A DNA stretch of 64,000 nucleotides from an uncultured Eubacteriales bacterium (lineage in GTDB: Bacteria > Bacillota > Clostridia > Oscillospirales > UBA644), in assembly GCA_900547165.1 (NCBI GenBank), contig URFZ01000010.1:1-64000 (forward strand), read 5' to 3'. Of this stretch, positions 14,773 through 24,061 are shown in pieces. Under the pieces are notes generated by a model. That model saw only the letters and a list, made by a program, of their open reading frames with translations. It was not told the origin of the DNA and made no database searches. The translations under genes and the position numbers were made by a program. The number at the start of each line of letters is the position of its first letter. Within the stretch, counting starts at the first letter, position 1.

Positions 14773-17136
14773 ATGGCACAAAGCGCGCAGGAGCTAAAAA
14801 GAAAAATACTCGAAGACGAATTTTCAAATCTCAATCCAATGCAGAAACAGGCGGTTTTCGCTACGGGAAACCCGCTTCTTATTCTTGCGGGCGCGGGAAG
14901 CGGAAAGACGACCGTAATCGTCAACAAGATAGGCTATCTGATAAAATACGGACATACGGCAACCGACACAAGCGAACTTTCGGACGACGATTATGCGTAT
15001 CTCGAAAGATGTCTGGAAAACAAGGCGTTCAGACAGAACGAACATTATCTTGAACTCATGCAGACAGACCCGATACCCGCAGACAGAATACTTGCGATAA
15101 CATTCACAAACAAAGCCGCACAGGAAATGCGGACGCGCATAAAGAATTTCGGCGTTAGTACAGACGGAATATGGGCAATGACATTTCACAGCGCGTGCGT
15201 AAAACTTTTGAGAATGTATGCGGACAGATTGGGGTATGCAAGGAACTTTACGATATACGATGAACAGGATTCCCTGCGGCTTATAGAAGCAACGATAAAA
15301 AGCCTTAATCTGAGAACCGAGTTATATCCGCCGAGAATTGTTCGAAAAGCAATTTCGGGCGCAAAAACGAGATTTCAAACGCCCAAGCAGTTGAAAAAAG
15401 ACATAGCGTACGGCGACTATGCGGCGTTCCCGAAAATACCCGAGATTTATGCGAGATACAGACAAGGGCTTCGCGAAGCGAACGCTTTTGACTTTGATGA
15501 CCTGATTTTTGAAACGGTAAGACTGCTTTCCGAGAACGACGAGATAAGAGAAAGAGTACGCGGGCGCTTTGAATATGTTTTGGTGGACGAATATCAGGAT
15601 ACGAACCCGCTTCAATACAAGCTTGTGTGCCTGCTCAGCGACGGAAAAAACATCTGCGTGGTGGGCGATGATGACCAAAGCATATACCGCTTTATGGGCG
15701 CGGATATAAACAATATCCTCGATTTTGAAAAGCAGTTTGAGGGAACGGAAGTTATAAGGCTTGAACAAAACTACCGTTCGACGCAGAAAATTCTTTCGGC
15801 GGCAAATGAGGTCATCGCAAACAACTGCCGCAGAAAAGGCAAGAACCTTTGGACGGCGGGCGCGGACGGAGAAAAGATAACTTACGCGTGTCTGCCCACG
15901 CAGTTTGACGAGGGCGCATACATAGCAAGAAACGTTCTGACGGAAATGCAGGCGCACGACTTAAAATACAACGACTTCTGCGTGCTTTACAGAACACATT
16001 CGCAGTCGAACGCCATCGAATCTGCGCTTCGCGGCAACGGGATTCCCTACCGCGTATACGGCGGGCTTGCGTTTTATAAAAGAAAAGAGATACAGGACAC
16101 TCTCGCATATATGAACGTCATTGTCAACCCGAACGACAGAACAAGACTTTCGAGAGTGATAAACGAGCCGAAACGCGGCATAGGTCTGACTACGGTTGAA
16201 AAAGTTTTCGAGATAGCGTCAGCCAAAGACAAAAAGATATTCGACGTTATCGAAAACGCAAAAGACCATCCCGAACTTTCAAGGTCGGCGGATAAACTTG
16301 CAGCATTCGCCGCAATGATAAAAGCGCTTCAAGAGGCTTCGGAAGAGATGAAAGTTTCGGACCTCTATCTGACCATGCTCAAACAGACGGGTTACATGGA
16401 AATGATAGGTTCGCTTGAAATGAATGAGGCGAAAGCAAGACGCGACAACCTGCAAGAGTTTTACAACACGATAGTGACTTTTGAACAGCAGGCACAGGAT
16501 GAAGCGACGTTGCAGACATTCCTTGAAGAGCAGGCGCTCATCAGCGCGGTGGACTCGCTGAACGAAAACGACGAAGCGGTCGTGCTGATGACCATTCATT
16601 GCGCAAAGGGGCTTGAATTCAACACGGTCTTCCTTTCGGGTTTTGAAGAGGGGCTCTTCCCGTCGGCGCAATCCATGGACGAACAGGACGGCGTTGAGGA
16701 AGAAAGAAGACTTTGCTACGTTGCGATGACACGCGCAAAGAGAAAACTTTACATAACGGGTGCGCGGACACGAATGCTTTACGGCAGAACAAACGCCTGC
16801 TTACCGTCGCGTTTTCTCCAGGAAATCCCGGAAGAGTTAACGGACGTTGTACAGACAAAGATGCCCGAACATAAATCGAGTTTCGAAAAACAGCGCGAAC
16901 GAATACTTCGTCACAGAGAAGAGTTTGTGCGCAACACGATGACAAAAACGGTCATTCCGAAAAAAGAAACGACATCCGTATACGAAAAAGGGATGAGAGT
17001 CAAACACAAAATATTCGGACAGGGCACCGTGACAGATGTTCTGGCAATGACTTCGGACACCATGCTGACGGTAGTTTTCGACTCCGTCGGACAAAAGAAA
17101 CTGATGGCGAATTACGCAAAATTGGAGATACTCTGA
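14773..17136 (+). CDS. pcrA: UvrD/PcrA-type ATP-dependent DNA helicase
   Basis: This 787-residue superfamily 1A helicase unwinds DNA 3' to 5' during nucleotide excision repair, replication restart and rolling-circle replication. Motifs are complete and in order: Q-motif LNPMQKQAV, Walker A AGAGSGKTT (near 40), Ia ITFTNKAAQEMRTRI, II VDEYQDTN, III GDDDQSIYRFMGAD, IV LEQNYRST, V VVLMTIHCAKGLEFNTVF and VI EEERRLCYVAMTRAKRKL. Between motifs I and Ia there is an acidic insert of about 50 residues (SELSDDDYAYLERC), longer than in Bacillus PcrA. The C-terminal basic tail with a Tudor-like segment (MRVKHKIFGQGTV) is present. First gene of a long operon. Confidence 0.96.
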   Translation: MAQSAQELKRKILEDEFSNLNPMQKQAVFATGNPLLILAGAGSGKTTVIVNKIGYLIKYGHTATDTSELSDDDYAYLERCLENKAFRQNEHYLELMQTDPIPADRILAITFTNKAAQEMRTRIKNFGVSTDGIWAMTFHSACVKLLRMYADRLGYARNFTIYDEQDSLRLIEATIKSLNLRTELYPPRIVRKAISGAKTRFQTPKQLKKDIAYGDYAAFPKIPEIYARYRQGLREANAFDFDDLIFETVRLLSENDEIRERVRGRFEYVLVDEYQDTNPLQYKLVCLLSDGKNICVVGDDDQSIYRFMGADINNILDFEKQFEGTEVIRLEQNYRSTQKILSAANEVIANNCRRKGKNLWTAGADGEKITYACLPTQFDEGAYIARNVLTEMQAHDLKYNDFCVLYRTHSQSNAIESALRGNGIPYRVYGGLAFYKRKEIQDTLAYMNVIVNPNDRTRLSRVINEPKRGIGLTTVEKVFEIASAKDKKIFDVIENAKDHPELSRSADKLAAFAAMIKALQEASEEMKVSDLYLTMLKQTGYMEMIGSLEMNEAKARRDNLQEFYNTIVTFEQQAQDEATLQTFLEEQALISAVDSLNENDEAVVLMTIHCAKGLEFNTVFLSGFEEGLFPSAQSMDEQDGVEEERRLCYVAMTRAKRKLYITGARTRMLYGRTNACLPSRFLQEIPEELTDVVQTKMPEHKSSFEKQRERILRHREEFVRNTMTKTVIPKKETTSVYEKGMRVKHKIFGQGTVTDVLAMTSDTMLTVVFDSVGQKKLMANYAKLEIL

Positions 17137-17137
17137 T

Positions 17138-18433
17138 ATGAACGAAACGTTGATAACGATTCTTCTCTGCGTTTCCTGCGTACTTTCGGCGGCGGCGCTT
17201 GTTGCGGCAATCGCGGCAGCGAAAAAAAAGCCGGAAAACAGCGAAAAAGAAACGCTGAAAAAACTTGACGAAGCAAAAGCGGGTTTGGACGGACGCATAT
17301 CCGCTGTTCAGACTTCGGTTTCGGAAGCGATAAGAACTCTTTCGAGCCAACAGACCGAAACAGCGATGAAAGACGCTCAGACGATGAAAAATTCGCTTGA
17401 CGCATTCGCAAAGCAGGTCGAAACGATGTCTGCGGGCATGGATAAACGCATGGCGGAGATACGCTTGACGATGGAAACGCGGCTCGGCGCGATGCAGGAA
17501 GACAACAACAAACGTCTTTCGCAGATAGAGACCACCGTAAACGAAAAATTGCAGAAAACGCTTGACGAACGCGTTGCAAATTCTTTCAAGACCGTCAACG
17601 AACAACTTGAAAAAGTATATAAAGGCCTCGGAGAGATGCAGACGCTGGCAACGGGCGTGGGAGACCTGAAAAAGGTGCTTTCAAACGTCAAGACACGCGG
17701 CATACTCGGCGAAATGCAACTGGACAGAATACTTGAAGACATTCTGACACCCGCACAGTACGACACAAACGTAATAACGAAAAAGGGCTCGAAAGATCCC
17801 GTTGAATTTGCGGTAAAAATACCGTCAAAGGACAGCGACACGGAATATGTTTATATGCCGATAGACTCCAAATTTCCGCTTGAACGCTACGCGGCACTGC
17901 AAGACGCTTACGAACAGGGAGACGCGGCGGCGATAAGCGCGGCATCAGCCCAACTCGAAGCGTTTATAAAAGAAAACGCAAAATCCATAAGGGAGAAATA
18001 CATCGACCCTCCGCACACGACGGAATTCGGCGTAATGTTTCTGCCGACCGAGGGACTTTATGCGGAAGTGGTCAGACGCACCGAACTTGTTTCGTACATC
18101 TCTTCCAAATACCACATAAACGTTGCGGGGCCGTCCACGGTCTCGGCACTGCTGAACAGTTTGCAGATGGGTTTCAAAACGCTTGCGATAGAAAAGCGTT
18201 CGCATGAAGTTTGGAAGATACTCGGAGCGGTCAAAACGGAGTTCGGCAAATTCGAAAAAGAACTTTCGACGCTGCAAAAGAGTTTGGAAAAGGCTTCGGC
18301 TTCCGTTGACGCGCTTGTTACAACAAGAACAAGGCTGATGATGTCCAAACTCAAAAAGGTAGAAGAACTTCCCGAAGAGGAGAGCAAAAAAATACTTGAC
18401 GACGCAGACGCAACGGAGACCGACGACGAATGA
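17138..18433 (+). CDS. rmuC: DNA recombination protein RmuC
   Basis: The 431-residue protein has an N-terminal membrane helix (residues 5-27), a long coiled coil to about residue 160 (repeated QTEQ/KDAQTMKNSLD heptads) and the RmuC nuclease-like domain with TRGILGEMQLDRILED, MPIDSKFPLERYAAL and VMFLPTEGLYAEV. RmuC limits recombination between inverted repeats; the domain resembles PD-(D/E)XK nucleases. The gene begins one base after the pcrA stop and overlaps the cysteine desulfurase start by 4 nt, so translation is coupled. Pairing with a helicase gene fits a role in DNA repair. Confidence 0.92.
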   Translation: MNETLITILLCVSCVLSAAALVAAIAAAKKKPENSEKETLKKLDEAKAGLDGRISAVQTSVSEAIRTLSSQQTETAMKDAQTMKNSLDAFAKQVETMSAGMDKRMAEIRLTMETRLGAMQEDNNKRLSQIETTVNEKLQKTLDERVANSFKTVNEQLEKVYKGLGEMQTLATGVGDLKKVLSNVKTRGILGEMQLDRILEDILTPAQYDTNVITKKGSKDPVEFAVKIPSKDSDTEYVYMPIDSKFPLERYAALQDAYEQGDAAAISAASAQLEAFIKENAKSIREKYIDPPHTTEFGVMFLPTEGLYAEVVRRTELVSYISSKYHINVAGPSTVSALLNSLQMGFKTLAIEKRSHEVWKILGAVKTEFGKFEKELSTLQKSLEKASASVDALVTTRTRLMMSKLKKVEELPEEESKKILDDADATETDDE

Positions 18434-19533
18434 GCATATATCTTGACAATGCGGCGACGACTGCGGTTCTGCCCGAAGCGAGCGCGGTTGCGTGCGACAC
18501 AATGACAAATCTTTACGCTAACCCCGCTTCCCTGCACACGTTCGGTTTCGAGGCTGAAAAACTGCTTGAAAAAAGCAGAGAAACGCTGGCAAAAGCCATC
18601 GGGTGCAAAAGCGAAGAACTTTTTTTCACATCGGGAGGAACGGGAAGCGATAATCTTGCCGTGCTCGGGTATCTTAAAACAAAACGCGGAGGACGGATAA
18701 TAACCTCCGCATACGAACACCCTGCGGTGCTGGAATGCTTCAAACAGGCGGAAAGCAAATTCGACGTCGTTTATCTGAAACCGGAAAACGGAATAATAAC
18801 GGAAGAGGCGTTGCAGCATGAGTTGACGCCCGACACGGTGCTTGTCAGCGTTATGCACGTCAACAACGAAACGGGTGCGCTGAATCCGACGGAAAAACTT
18901 GCACGGCTGACTCACCTTGTAAAAGGAGCGGTCTTCCACACGGACGCGGTTCAGGCGTTCATGAAAGAGCCGTTTGATTATTCAAAAGTCGATATGGCAT
19001 CGTTTTCTGCCCACAAAACGCACGCGCCCAAAGGTATCGGCGCGGTATACATCAAAAACGGCGTAAAAGTCAAACCCGTTCTGTTAGGCGGCGGGCAGGA
19101 AAAGGGGCTTTTCTCGGGCACGTCGAACGTTGCGGGTGCGGCGGCTTGGGCAAAAGCCGTTGAACTCACGGACATAAAAGCGAAAAGAGAAAAGGTCTCA
19201 AAAATATTTTCTCTGCTGAAAGAAAAAGTCGAGGTGCTCGGAGGGCTTGTCATAAGCCCCGAAAACGGAAGCCCGTATATTCTGAATGCCGTGTTCGAGG
19301 GGTATATGGCGGAAAACCTGCTTCATTATCTTTCAAACGAGGGCATATACGTTTCAACGGGTTCGGCGTGTTCGTCAAAACACGGAAGTCACGTTTTCAA
19401 AGCGCTCGGGCTTGAAAAATATCAAAAAAACGCATTGCGCTTTTCGTTTTCGCAGTTCACGACGGAAGAAGAAATAAACAAGACCGCAGACACGTTGAAA
19501 GACGCGCTCGGAAAGATAATAAAGAAAAGTTAA
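18430..19533 (+). CDS. Cysteine desulfurase (NifS/IscS family)
   Basis: The 367-residue PLP enzyme removes sulfur from cysteine as a persulfide. It has IYLDNAATTAVLPEA, TSGGTGSDNLAVLG, VMHVNNETGALNP, the PLP Lys in SFSAHKTHAPKGIGA (near 198) and the sulfur-carrying Cys in VSTGSACSSKHGSH (near 318). The ATGA overlap with rmuC shows co-translation. Because thiI lies four genes on, this copy probably feeds tRNA 4-thiouridine synthesis, as the dedicated desulfurase next to thiI does in Bacillus, rather than bulk Fe-S assembly: no iscU, sufU or suf genes are nearby. That assignment is inference from context. Confidence 0.92.
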   Translation: MSIYLDNAATTAVLPEASAVACDTMTNLYANPASLHTFGFEAEKLLEKSRETLAKAIGCKSEELFFTSGGTGSDNLAVLGYLKTKRGGRIITSAYEHPAVLECFKQAESKFDVVYLKPENGIITEEALQHELTPDTVLVSVMHVNNETGALNPTEKLARLTHLVKGAVFHTDAVQAFMKEPFDYSKVDMASFSAHKTHAPKGIGAVYIKNGVKVKPVLLGGGQEKGLFSGTSNVAGAAAWAKAVELTDIKAKREKVSKIFSLLKEKVEVLGGLVISPENGSPYILNAVFEGYMAENLLHYLSNEGIYVSTGSACSSKHGSHVFKALGLEKYQKNALRFSFSQFTTEEEINKTADTLKDALGKIIKKS

Positions 19534-19548
19534 AAGGAGAATATAAAT

Positions 19549-20235
19549 ATGAAATCCAACATAATCAAGGCGGCGATAAATCTCGGCTGCATTCCCGGAA
19601 CGAAAATTCTTGAGTTTTACAAGGAGATAGGCAGAGACTGCGCGGATGTAAACGAAGCGGCTTTCGACTATATTCAGGATATTTTTGCGGGAACCGTACG
19701 CGAAGAGGATGCGGCAACGAGAGCGAAAAAACTCAAAATGACGTTTGACCCCGACGCGGAGGATTATCCGACCATGGCGGTGGGAGGCGGCGACGGCGAC
19801 GTCATCATTCTCAACAGAATTTCCGACGGCGGCGAAACGGTGGTTCTCCCCGAGCCGATAACTCCGTTTTTCACTTATGACGAAGACGAGGAGTGCTACA
19901 AGAGCGGCGGAGACGAAAACCGCGCGCTTTATATAACCGTAGTCACGGACGGAGATCTGATAAAGGGCGTTTATATGCTCTACGGCGAGCAGTACAAAGC
20001 GCTTGCCGGCGACGGAACGGAAGTTGAAAACGGCAGAACCGCGGTAAACAAAGTTTTTGATTGCCCTGACTGCAAGTTTGAAGCGATTGCGGTTGTTCCG
20101 AAAGAATATTACGGCACGCTTCACATGCAGAACAGACTTGAACTTGAAGCTCTTATAGCGCAGCAGACGGCGCTGTTTGAAAAAGAAGTTGAAATAGACG
20201 GCGTACCGTGCCTGATAATTTATTCGCAGAAATAA
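19549..20235 (+). CDS. Conserved-looking protein of unknown function
   Basis: I do not recognise this 228-residue soluble protein. It is acidic, lacks a signal or membrane segment and begins with a helical stretch (IIKAAINLGCIPGTKILEFYKEIGRDC) followed by alternating strands, including a Gly/Asp loop GGGDGDVIILNR. A CPDC pair near residue 178 could bind a metal or be redox active, but no second pair is close. It sits between the cysteine desulfurase and metG with only 15- and 17-nt gaps and a strong AAAGGAG site, so it is certainly translated with them. A role in tRNA charging or thiolation is possible but unsupported by motifs. Confidence 0.75.
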   Translation: MKSNIIKAAINLGCIPGTKILEFYKEIGRDCADVNEAAFDYIQDIFAGTVREEDAATRAKKLKMTFDPDAEDYPTMAVGGGDGDVIILNRISDGGETVVLPEPITPFFTYDEDEECYKSGGDENRALYITVVTDGDLIKGVYMLYGEQYKALAGDGTEVENGRTAVNKVFDCPDCKFEAIAVVPKEYYGTLHMQNRLELEALIAQQTALFEKEVEIDGVPCLIIYSQK

Positions 20236-20252
20236 CAAGGAGTTGATATAAA

Positions 20253-22187
20253 ATGGCTGAAAAGAAACCGTACTATATAACAACGGCTATCGCCTACGCT
20301 TCGGGCAAACCGCATATAGGAAACACTTACGAAATAATCCTGACCGACGCCATTGCGCGCTACAAAAGACTTGCGGGATTTGACGTTTTCTTCTGCACGG
20401 GAACGGACGAACACGGGCAGAAAATAGAAAACAAGGCGCACGAGGCGGGACTTTCTCCGAAAGCGTTCGTGGACGGCGTTGCGGAGCAGATAAAGGGAAT
20501 ATGGGATCTTGTCGGAACAAGTTACGATTACTTTATCAGAACGACCGACGACTATCACGAAAAAGCCGTTCAGAATATCTTCAAAAAATTCTACGAGCAG
20601 GGCGACATATACAAATCGGAATACGAGGGCTGGTACTGCGAGCCGTGCGAATCGTTTTTCACGGAAACACAGATAGTGGACGGCAAGTGTCCCGACTGCG
20701 GCAGACCTGTCAAAAAGATGAAAGAAGAAGCGTACTTCTTCAAGATGTCCAAATACGCGGACAGGCTTATGAAGTACATCGAAGACCACCCCGACTTCAT
20801 CAGCCCCGAACTCCGTAAAAAGGAAATGATAAACAACTTCCTCAAACCGGGGCTTCAGGATCTCTGCGTTTCGAGAACGTCTTTCAAATGGGGCATTCCC
20901 GTTCCGTTTGACGAAAAGCACGTTATTTACGTTTGGCTTGACGCGCTGACGAACTATATCACGGCGCTGGGCTACGATGTTGACAGGCAGGGCGAGAATT
21001 TCGGCAAATACTGGCCCGCGGACCTGCACGTCATCGGCAAGGATATTCTCCGATTCCATACTATCTATTGGCCCATCTTCCTTATGGCGCTCGACCTGCC
21101 GCTCCCGAAAAAAGTGTTCGGACACCCGTGGCTCCTGTTCGGGGAGGACAAGATGTCAAAATCAAAGGGCAACGTCATTTATGCGGACGACCTCGTTCAT
21201 GCGTTCGGCGTTGACGCGGTAAGACACTATGTTCTTTCCGAGACCCCGTTTGCGGCGGACGGCTCCATAACCTACGAAACGGTTATCGAGAGATATAATT
21301 CGGATTTGGCAAACAACCTCGGCAACCTTGTCAGCCGCACGCTGGCAATGACCAAAAAGTATTTCGGCGGCATGGTTCCCGCTCCCGCGCAGGGCACGGA
21401 ATTTGACGCGTCGCTTATCGAAACGGTAAAACAGACCGTTGAGACCTACAAGACAAAAATGGACGACCTGCACATCGCGGATGCGGAAAACGCGGTATTT
21501 GCGATGCTGCGGAGAGCAAACAAATACATTGACGAGACCGCGCCGTGGATATTGGCGAAGGACGAAGATAAAAAAGAAGTTCTCGGAACCGTGCTTTACA
21601 ACCTGCTTGAAACCATACGCGTGGGCGCGGTGCTTCTCACACCGTTTATGCCCTCGACTGCGGCTTCGATATTCAAACAGTTGAACACGGAGGCGGGAGA
21701 CCTTTCGACGGTCGAAAACTTCGGTGTTTATGCGGCGGGAACGTTTCTCGGCGAAAGCGAGATGCTTTTCGGAAGGATCGACGCGGAGAAGAAGATAGAA
21801 GAATTGAAAGCGGAACACGAAGCGGCGGTAAAAGCAGCGCAGAAGCCCGAAAGACCGGAAGGCGTCGCGGAAATAGGCATAGACGACTTTATGGGCGTCG
21901 AACTCCGAACCGCGCAAATAATCGCCTGCGAGCCCGTGCCGAAAGCGAAAAAGCTGCTCAAATTGCGGATAGACCTCGGCTACGAGCAAAGACAGGTCGT
22001 TTCGGGCATAGCAAAATGGTATAAGCCCGAAGACCTTGTAGGCAAAAAGATAATCGTTGTTGCGAACCTTAAACCGGCAAAACTCTGCGGCGTGGAATCG
22101 CAGGGCATGATACTTGCGTCGGGCGAAGAGACCGTCCGCGTCGTATTCCTTGCGGAAGACACCCCGCTCGGCGAGCGCGTAAGATAA
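20253..22187 (+). CDS. metG: Methionyl-tRNA synthetase
   Basis: This 644-residue class I synthetase charges tRNA-Met. The HIGH-type motif is KPHIGNTYE (near 15-23), the zinc knuckle uses CEPCESFF and CPDCG, the KMSKS loop is EDKMSKSKGN (near 300), and the anticodon-binding helical domain follows. Residues about 545-644 form the C-terminal tRNA-binding OB domain (DFMGVELRTAQIIACEPVPK, RQVVSGIAKWY), giving the long dimeric form. ATG 20253 follows AAGGAGTTG. In many Firmicutes metG precedes a TatD gene; here thiI follows after 10 nt instead, so the usual metG-tatD order is not kept. Confidence 0.97.
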   Translation: MAEKKPYYITTAIAYASGKPHIGNTYEIILTDAIARYKRLAGFDVFFCTGTDEHGQKIENKAHEAGLSPKAFVDGVAEQIKGIWDLVGTSYDYFIRTTDDYHEKAVQNIFKKFYEQGDIYKSEYEGWYCEPCESFFTETQIVDGKCPDCGRPVKKMKEEAYFFKMSKYADRLMKYIEDHPDFISPELRKKEMINNFLKPGLQDLCVSRTSFKWGIPVPFDEKHVIYVWLDALTNYITALGYDVDRQGENFGKYWPADLHVIGKDILRFHTIYWPIFLMALDLPLPKKVFGHPWLLFGEDKMSKSKGNVIYADDLVHAFGVDAVRHYVLSETPFAADGSITYETVIERYNSDLANNLGNLVSRTLAMTKKYFGGMVPAPAQGTEFDASLIETVKQTVETYKTKMDDLHIADAENAVFAMLRRANKYIDETAPWILAKDEDKKEVLGTVLYNLLETIRVGAVLLTPFMPSTAASIFKQLNTEAGDLSTVENFGVYAAGTFLGESEMLFGRIDAEKKIEELKAEHEAAVKAAQKPERPEGVAEIGIDDFMGVELRTAQIIACEPVPKAKKLLKLRIDLGYEQRQVVSGIAKWYKPEDLVGKKIIVVANLKPAKLCGVESQGMILASGEETVRVVFLAEDTPLGERVR

Positions 22188-22197
22188 AGGAAGACAA

Positions 22198-23364
22198 ATG
22201 AAAGAAATTATTCTTCTCAAACAGGGCGAAATGGTGCTTAAAGGCGCCAACAGATACAAATTCGAAGACCTGCTTCTCCGCAATGTCCGCAATGCGGTCG
22301 AAACATTGGGCAAAGCGCATATTTTTGCAAAGCAATCGACCGTATTCGTCGATTTTGAAGATGAAAACGTCGATATGGACGAAGCGGAAGACAGACTTTG
22401 CCGCGTTTTCGGCGCAGTCAGCGTCACGCGCGCGGCGGTCTGCGACTACGACTTTGACACAATGCTTTCGCAGGCGGCGGAATATCTGCGTCCCGCACTG
22501 ATGTTTGCAAAGTCTTTCAAAGTCGTGGCGAAAAGAGCGGACAAATCGTATCCGAAAAAATCGCCCGAAATAGGCGCGGAGCTCGGCGGCAAGCTGCTTT
22601 CGGTTTTTCCTCATCTGGAAGTAAAAATGAAAGAGCCGGAAGTTACGGTTTACGCGGAGGTTCGTGAGCATCATATTTTCGTTCACACCGACGCAAAGCG
22701 GGGTGCGGGAGGGCTTCCGTGCGGCATAGGCGGACATGGGCTTCTCATGCTCTCGGGCGGGCTTGACAGCCCCGTTGCGGGATATATGATGGCGCGGCGC
22801 GGAATGAAGATAAGCGCGGTGCATTTCGAAAGCCCTCCGTACACATCGGAAAGAGCGCGCCAAAAAGTGGAAAAACTTGCGCGTCTTGTCAGCCGTTACA
22901 GCGGCAAAATGACGGTTTTCGTGGTTCAGTTCACGGATATTCAGGAGCACATTCGCAGAGAGTGCAAGGAAGATCTGTTCACGCTGATAATGCGTCGTTT
23001 CATGCTCCGCATTGCCTGCGACATCGCAAAAAAGGCGAAAGCGGGCGCAATCATAACCGGCGAAAGCCTGGGACAGGTCGCAAGCCAGACGCTTCAGGCG
23101 ATAACCGTTACGGAAGCGGCGGCGGATATGCCCGTATTCCGTCCGTGTATCGGCATGGATAAGCAGGACATAGTTGACATAGCGTTCAAAATTGGCACTT
23201 ACGAAACCTCGATTGAGCCTTACGAGGACTGCTGCACGGTCTTCACGCCGCGTCACCCGCAAACAAAACCGACGCTCGCGGAAGTTCTTGAAGAAGAGAA
23301 AAAACTCGATATCGAAAAGTTGCTTTCCGAAGTCACCTATGACAGAACGGAGTTCGTTTACTGA
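22198..23364 (+). CDS. thiI: tRNA 4-thiouridine synthase ThiI, short form
   Basis: The 388-residue protein carries an N-terminal ferredoxin-like region, a THUMP domain (about 60-165) and the PP-loop MLSGGLDSPVAGYMM (near 182), which adenylates U8 of tRNA before sulfur transfer. CDIAKKAKAGAIITGESLGQVASQT and a C-terminal DCCTVFTPRHPQTKP box complete the core. It ends without the rhodanese domain of enterobacterial ThiI, as in other Gram-positives where the desulfurase passes sulfur directly. The gene overlaps the next start by one base. With the upstream cysteine desulfurase it forms a complete s4U pathway in one transcript. Confidence 0.95.
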   Translation: MKEIILLKQGEMVLKGANRYKFEDLLLRNVRNAVETLGKAHIFAKQSTVFVDFEDENVDMDEAEDRLCRVFGAVSVTRAAVCDYDFDTMLSQAAEYLRPALMFAKSFKVVAKRADKSYPKKSPEIGAELGGKLLSVFPHLEVKMKEPEVTVYAEVREHHIFVHTDAKRGAGGLPCGIGGHGLLMLSGGLDSPVAGYMMARRGMKISAVHFESPPYTSERARQKVEKLARLVSRYSGKMTVFVVQFTDIQEHIRRECKEDLFTLIMRRFMLRIACDIAKKAKAGAIITGESLGQVASQTLQAITVTEAAADMPVFRPCIGMDKQDIVDIAFKIGTYETSIEPYEDCCTVFTPRHPQTKPTLAEVLEEEKKLDIEKLLSEVTYDRTEFVY

Positions 23365-23828
23365 TGGAAAACATACCGAGCCTTTCGGAATGTTTTGAAA
23401 TTCTGAAAGAGAAAAAACTGCATATCGCGTTTGCGGAATCCTGCACGGGCGGACTTTGCGCGAAAGCGTTGACCGACCTTGCCGGAGCGTCCGAAGTGAT
23501 TGAAGCGTCCGTGGTGTCATACTCAAACAGAATCAAGATCGAGAAACTCGGCGTAAAAGCGGAAACGATAGAAAAACATACGGAAGTCAGCGCGGAATGT
23601 GCGCTTGAAATGGCGCGCGGTGCAAAAAAATTCGCGGCGGCGGAAGTCGGCGCGGCATTGACGGGATATGCGGGACCGAGCGGAAAAGACGTAGGACTTG
23701 TTTTTGTCGCCGTCAGTTCCCCGTTCGGCGAAGAAGTCGAAGAATTGCGGCTGCACGGGTCGAGGGAAGAAATAAGGCTTGCGGCGGCGAACCGTTGTTT
23801 TGACCTCGTTCTGCGGATATTGAAATAA
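23364..23828 (+). CDS. CinA C-terminal-domain protein, nicotinamide-nucleotide amidase type
   Basis: The 154-residue protein is a stand-alone CinA C-terminal domain (PncC type), which deamidates NMN to nicotinate mononucleotide in the pyridine nucleotide salvage cycle. Diagnostic segments are AFAESCTGGLCAKALTD (catalytic Ser near 25), VVSYSNRIKIEKLGV and ALTGYAGPSGKDVGLVFVAV. The N-terminal MoaB-like pyrophosphatase domain of full CinA is missing and no frame for it precedes the gene. Its ATG overlaps the last base of the thiI stop. The catalytic Ser and the GYAGP loop are intact, so activity is expected. Confidence 0.9.
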   Translation: MENIPSLSECFEILKEKKLHIAFAESCTGGLCAKALTDLAGASEVIEASVVSYSNRIKIEKLGVKAETIEKHTEVSAECALEMARGAKKFAAAEVGAALTGYAGPSGKDVGLVFVAVSSPFGEEVEELRLHGSREEIRLAAANRCFDLVLRILK

Positions 23829-23860
23829 AAAAACGGCATAATATCACCGAGGTGACAACT

Positions 23861-24028
23861 ATGCCGAAAAAGAAAAACAAACGCCTTACGGCGGAAAACA
23901 AGACCGAAGAGGTAATAGAAGCGTTCAGACAGACGTCCCAACGCGAAAACAGCACGGACGTTCTCGGAAGCTGGACGGGCAACCCCAAAGACGGAGGACA
24001 ACCCGCGCAGGACGCCGACGACCTGTAA
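23861..24028 (+). CDS. Small acidic-tailed protein ending in QDADDL
   Basis: A 55-residue protein starts at ATG 23861 behind GAGGTG at seven-base spacing. The N-terminus is Lys-rich (PKKKNKR), followed by a helical piece, and the C-terminus reads DVLGSWTGNPKDGG then PAQDADDL. I recall similar short proteins with a G-S-[YW]-T-G-x-P core and a terminal QDADDL in gut Firmicutes, but no function is known to me. It has no membrane segment or Cys. It lies within the pcrA-to-membrane-protein transcript, 33 nt after the amidase gene and 34 nt before the next gene. Confidence 0.7.
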   Translation: MPKKKNKRLTAENKTEEVIEAFRQTSQRENSTDVLGSWTGNPKDGGQPAQDADDL

Positions 24029-24061
24029 AAATTTCCGTGCCGAAAACGGAGGAAGCATAAA

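Noticed and set aside
22069..23526. 485-codon minus-strand frame opposite thiI
   Set aside because: Antisense shadow across three coupled plus-strand genes without any recognisable domain.
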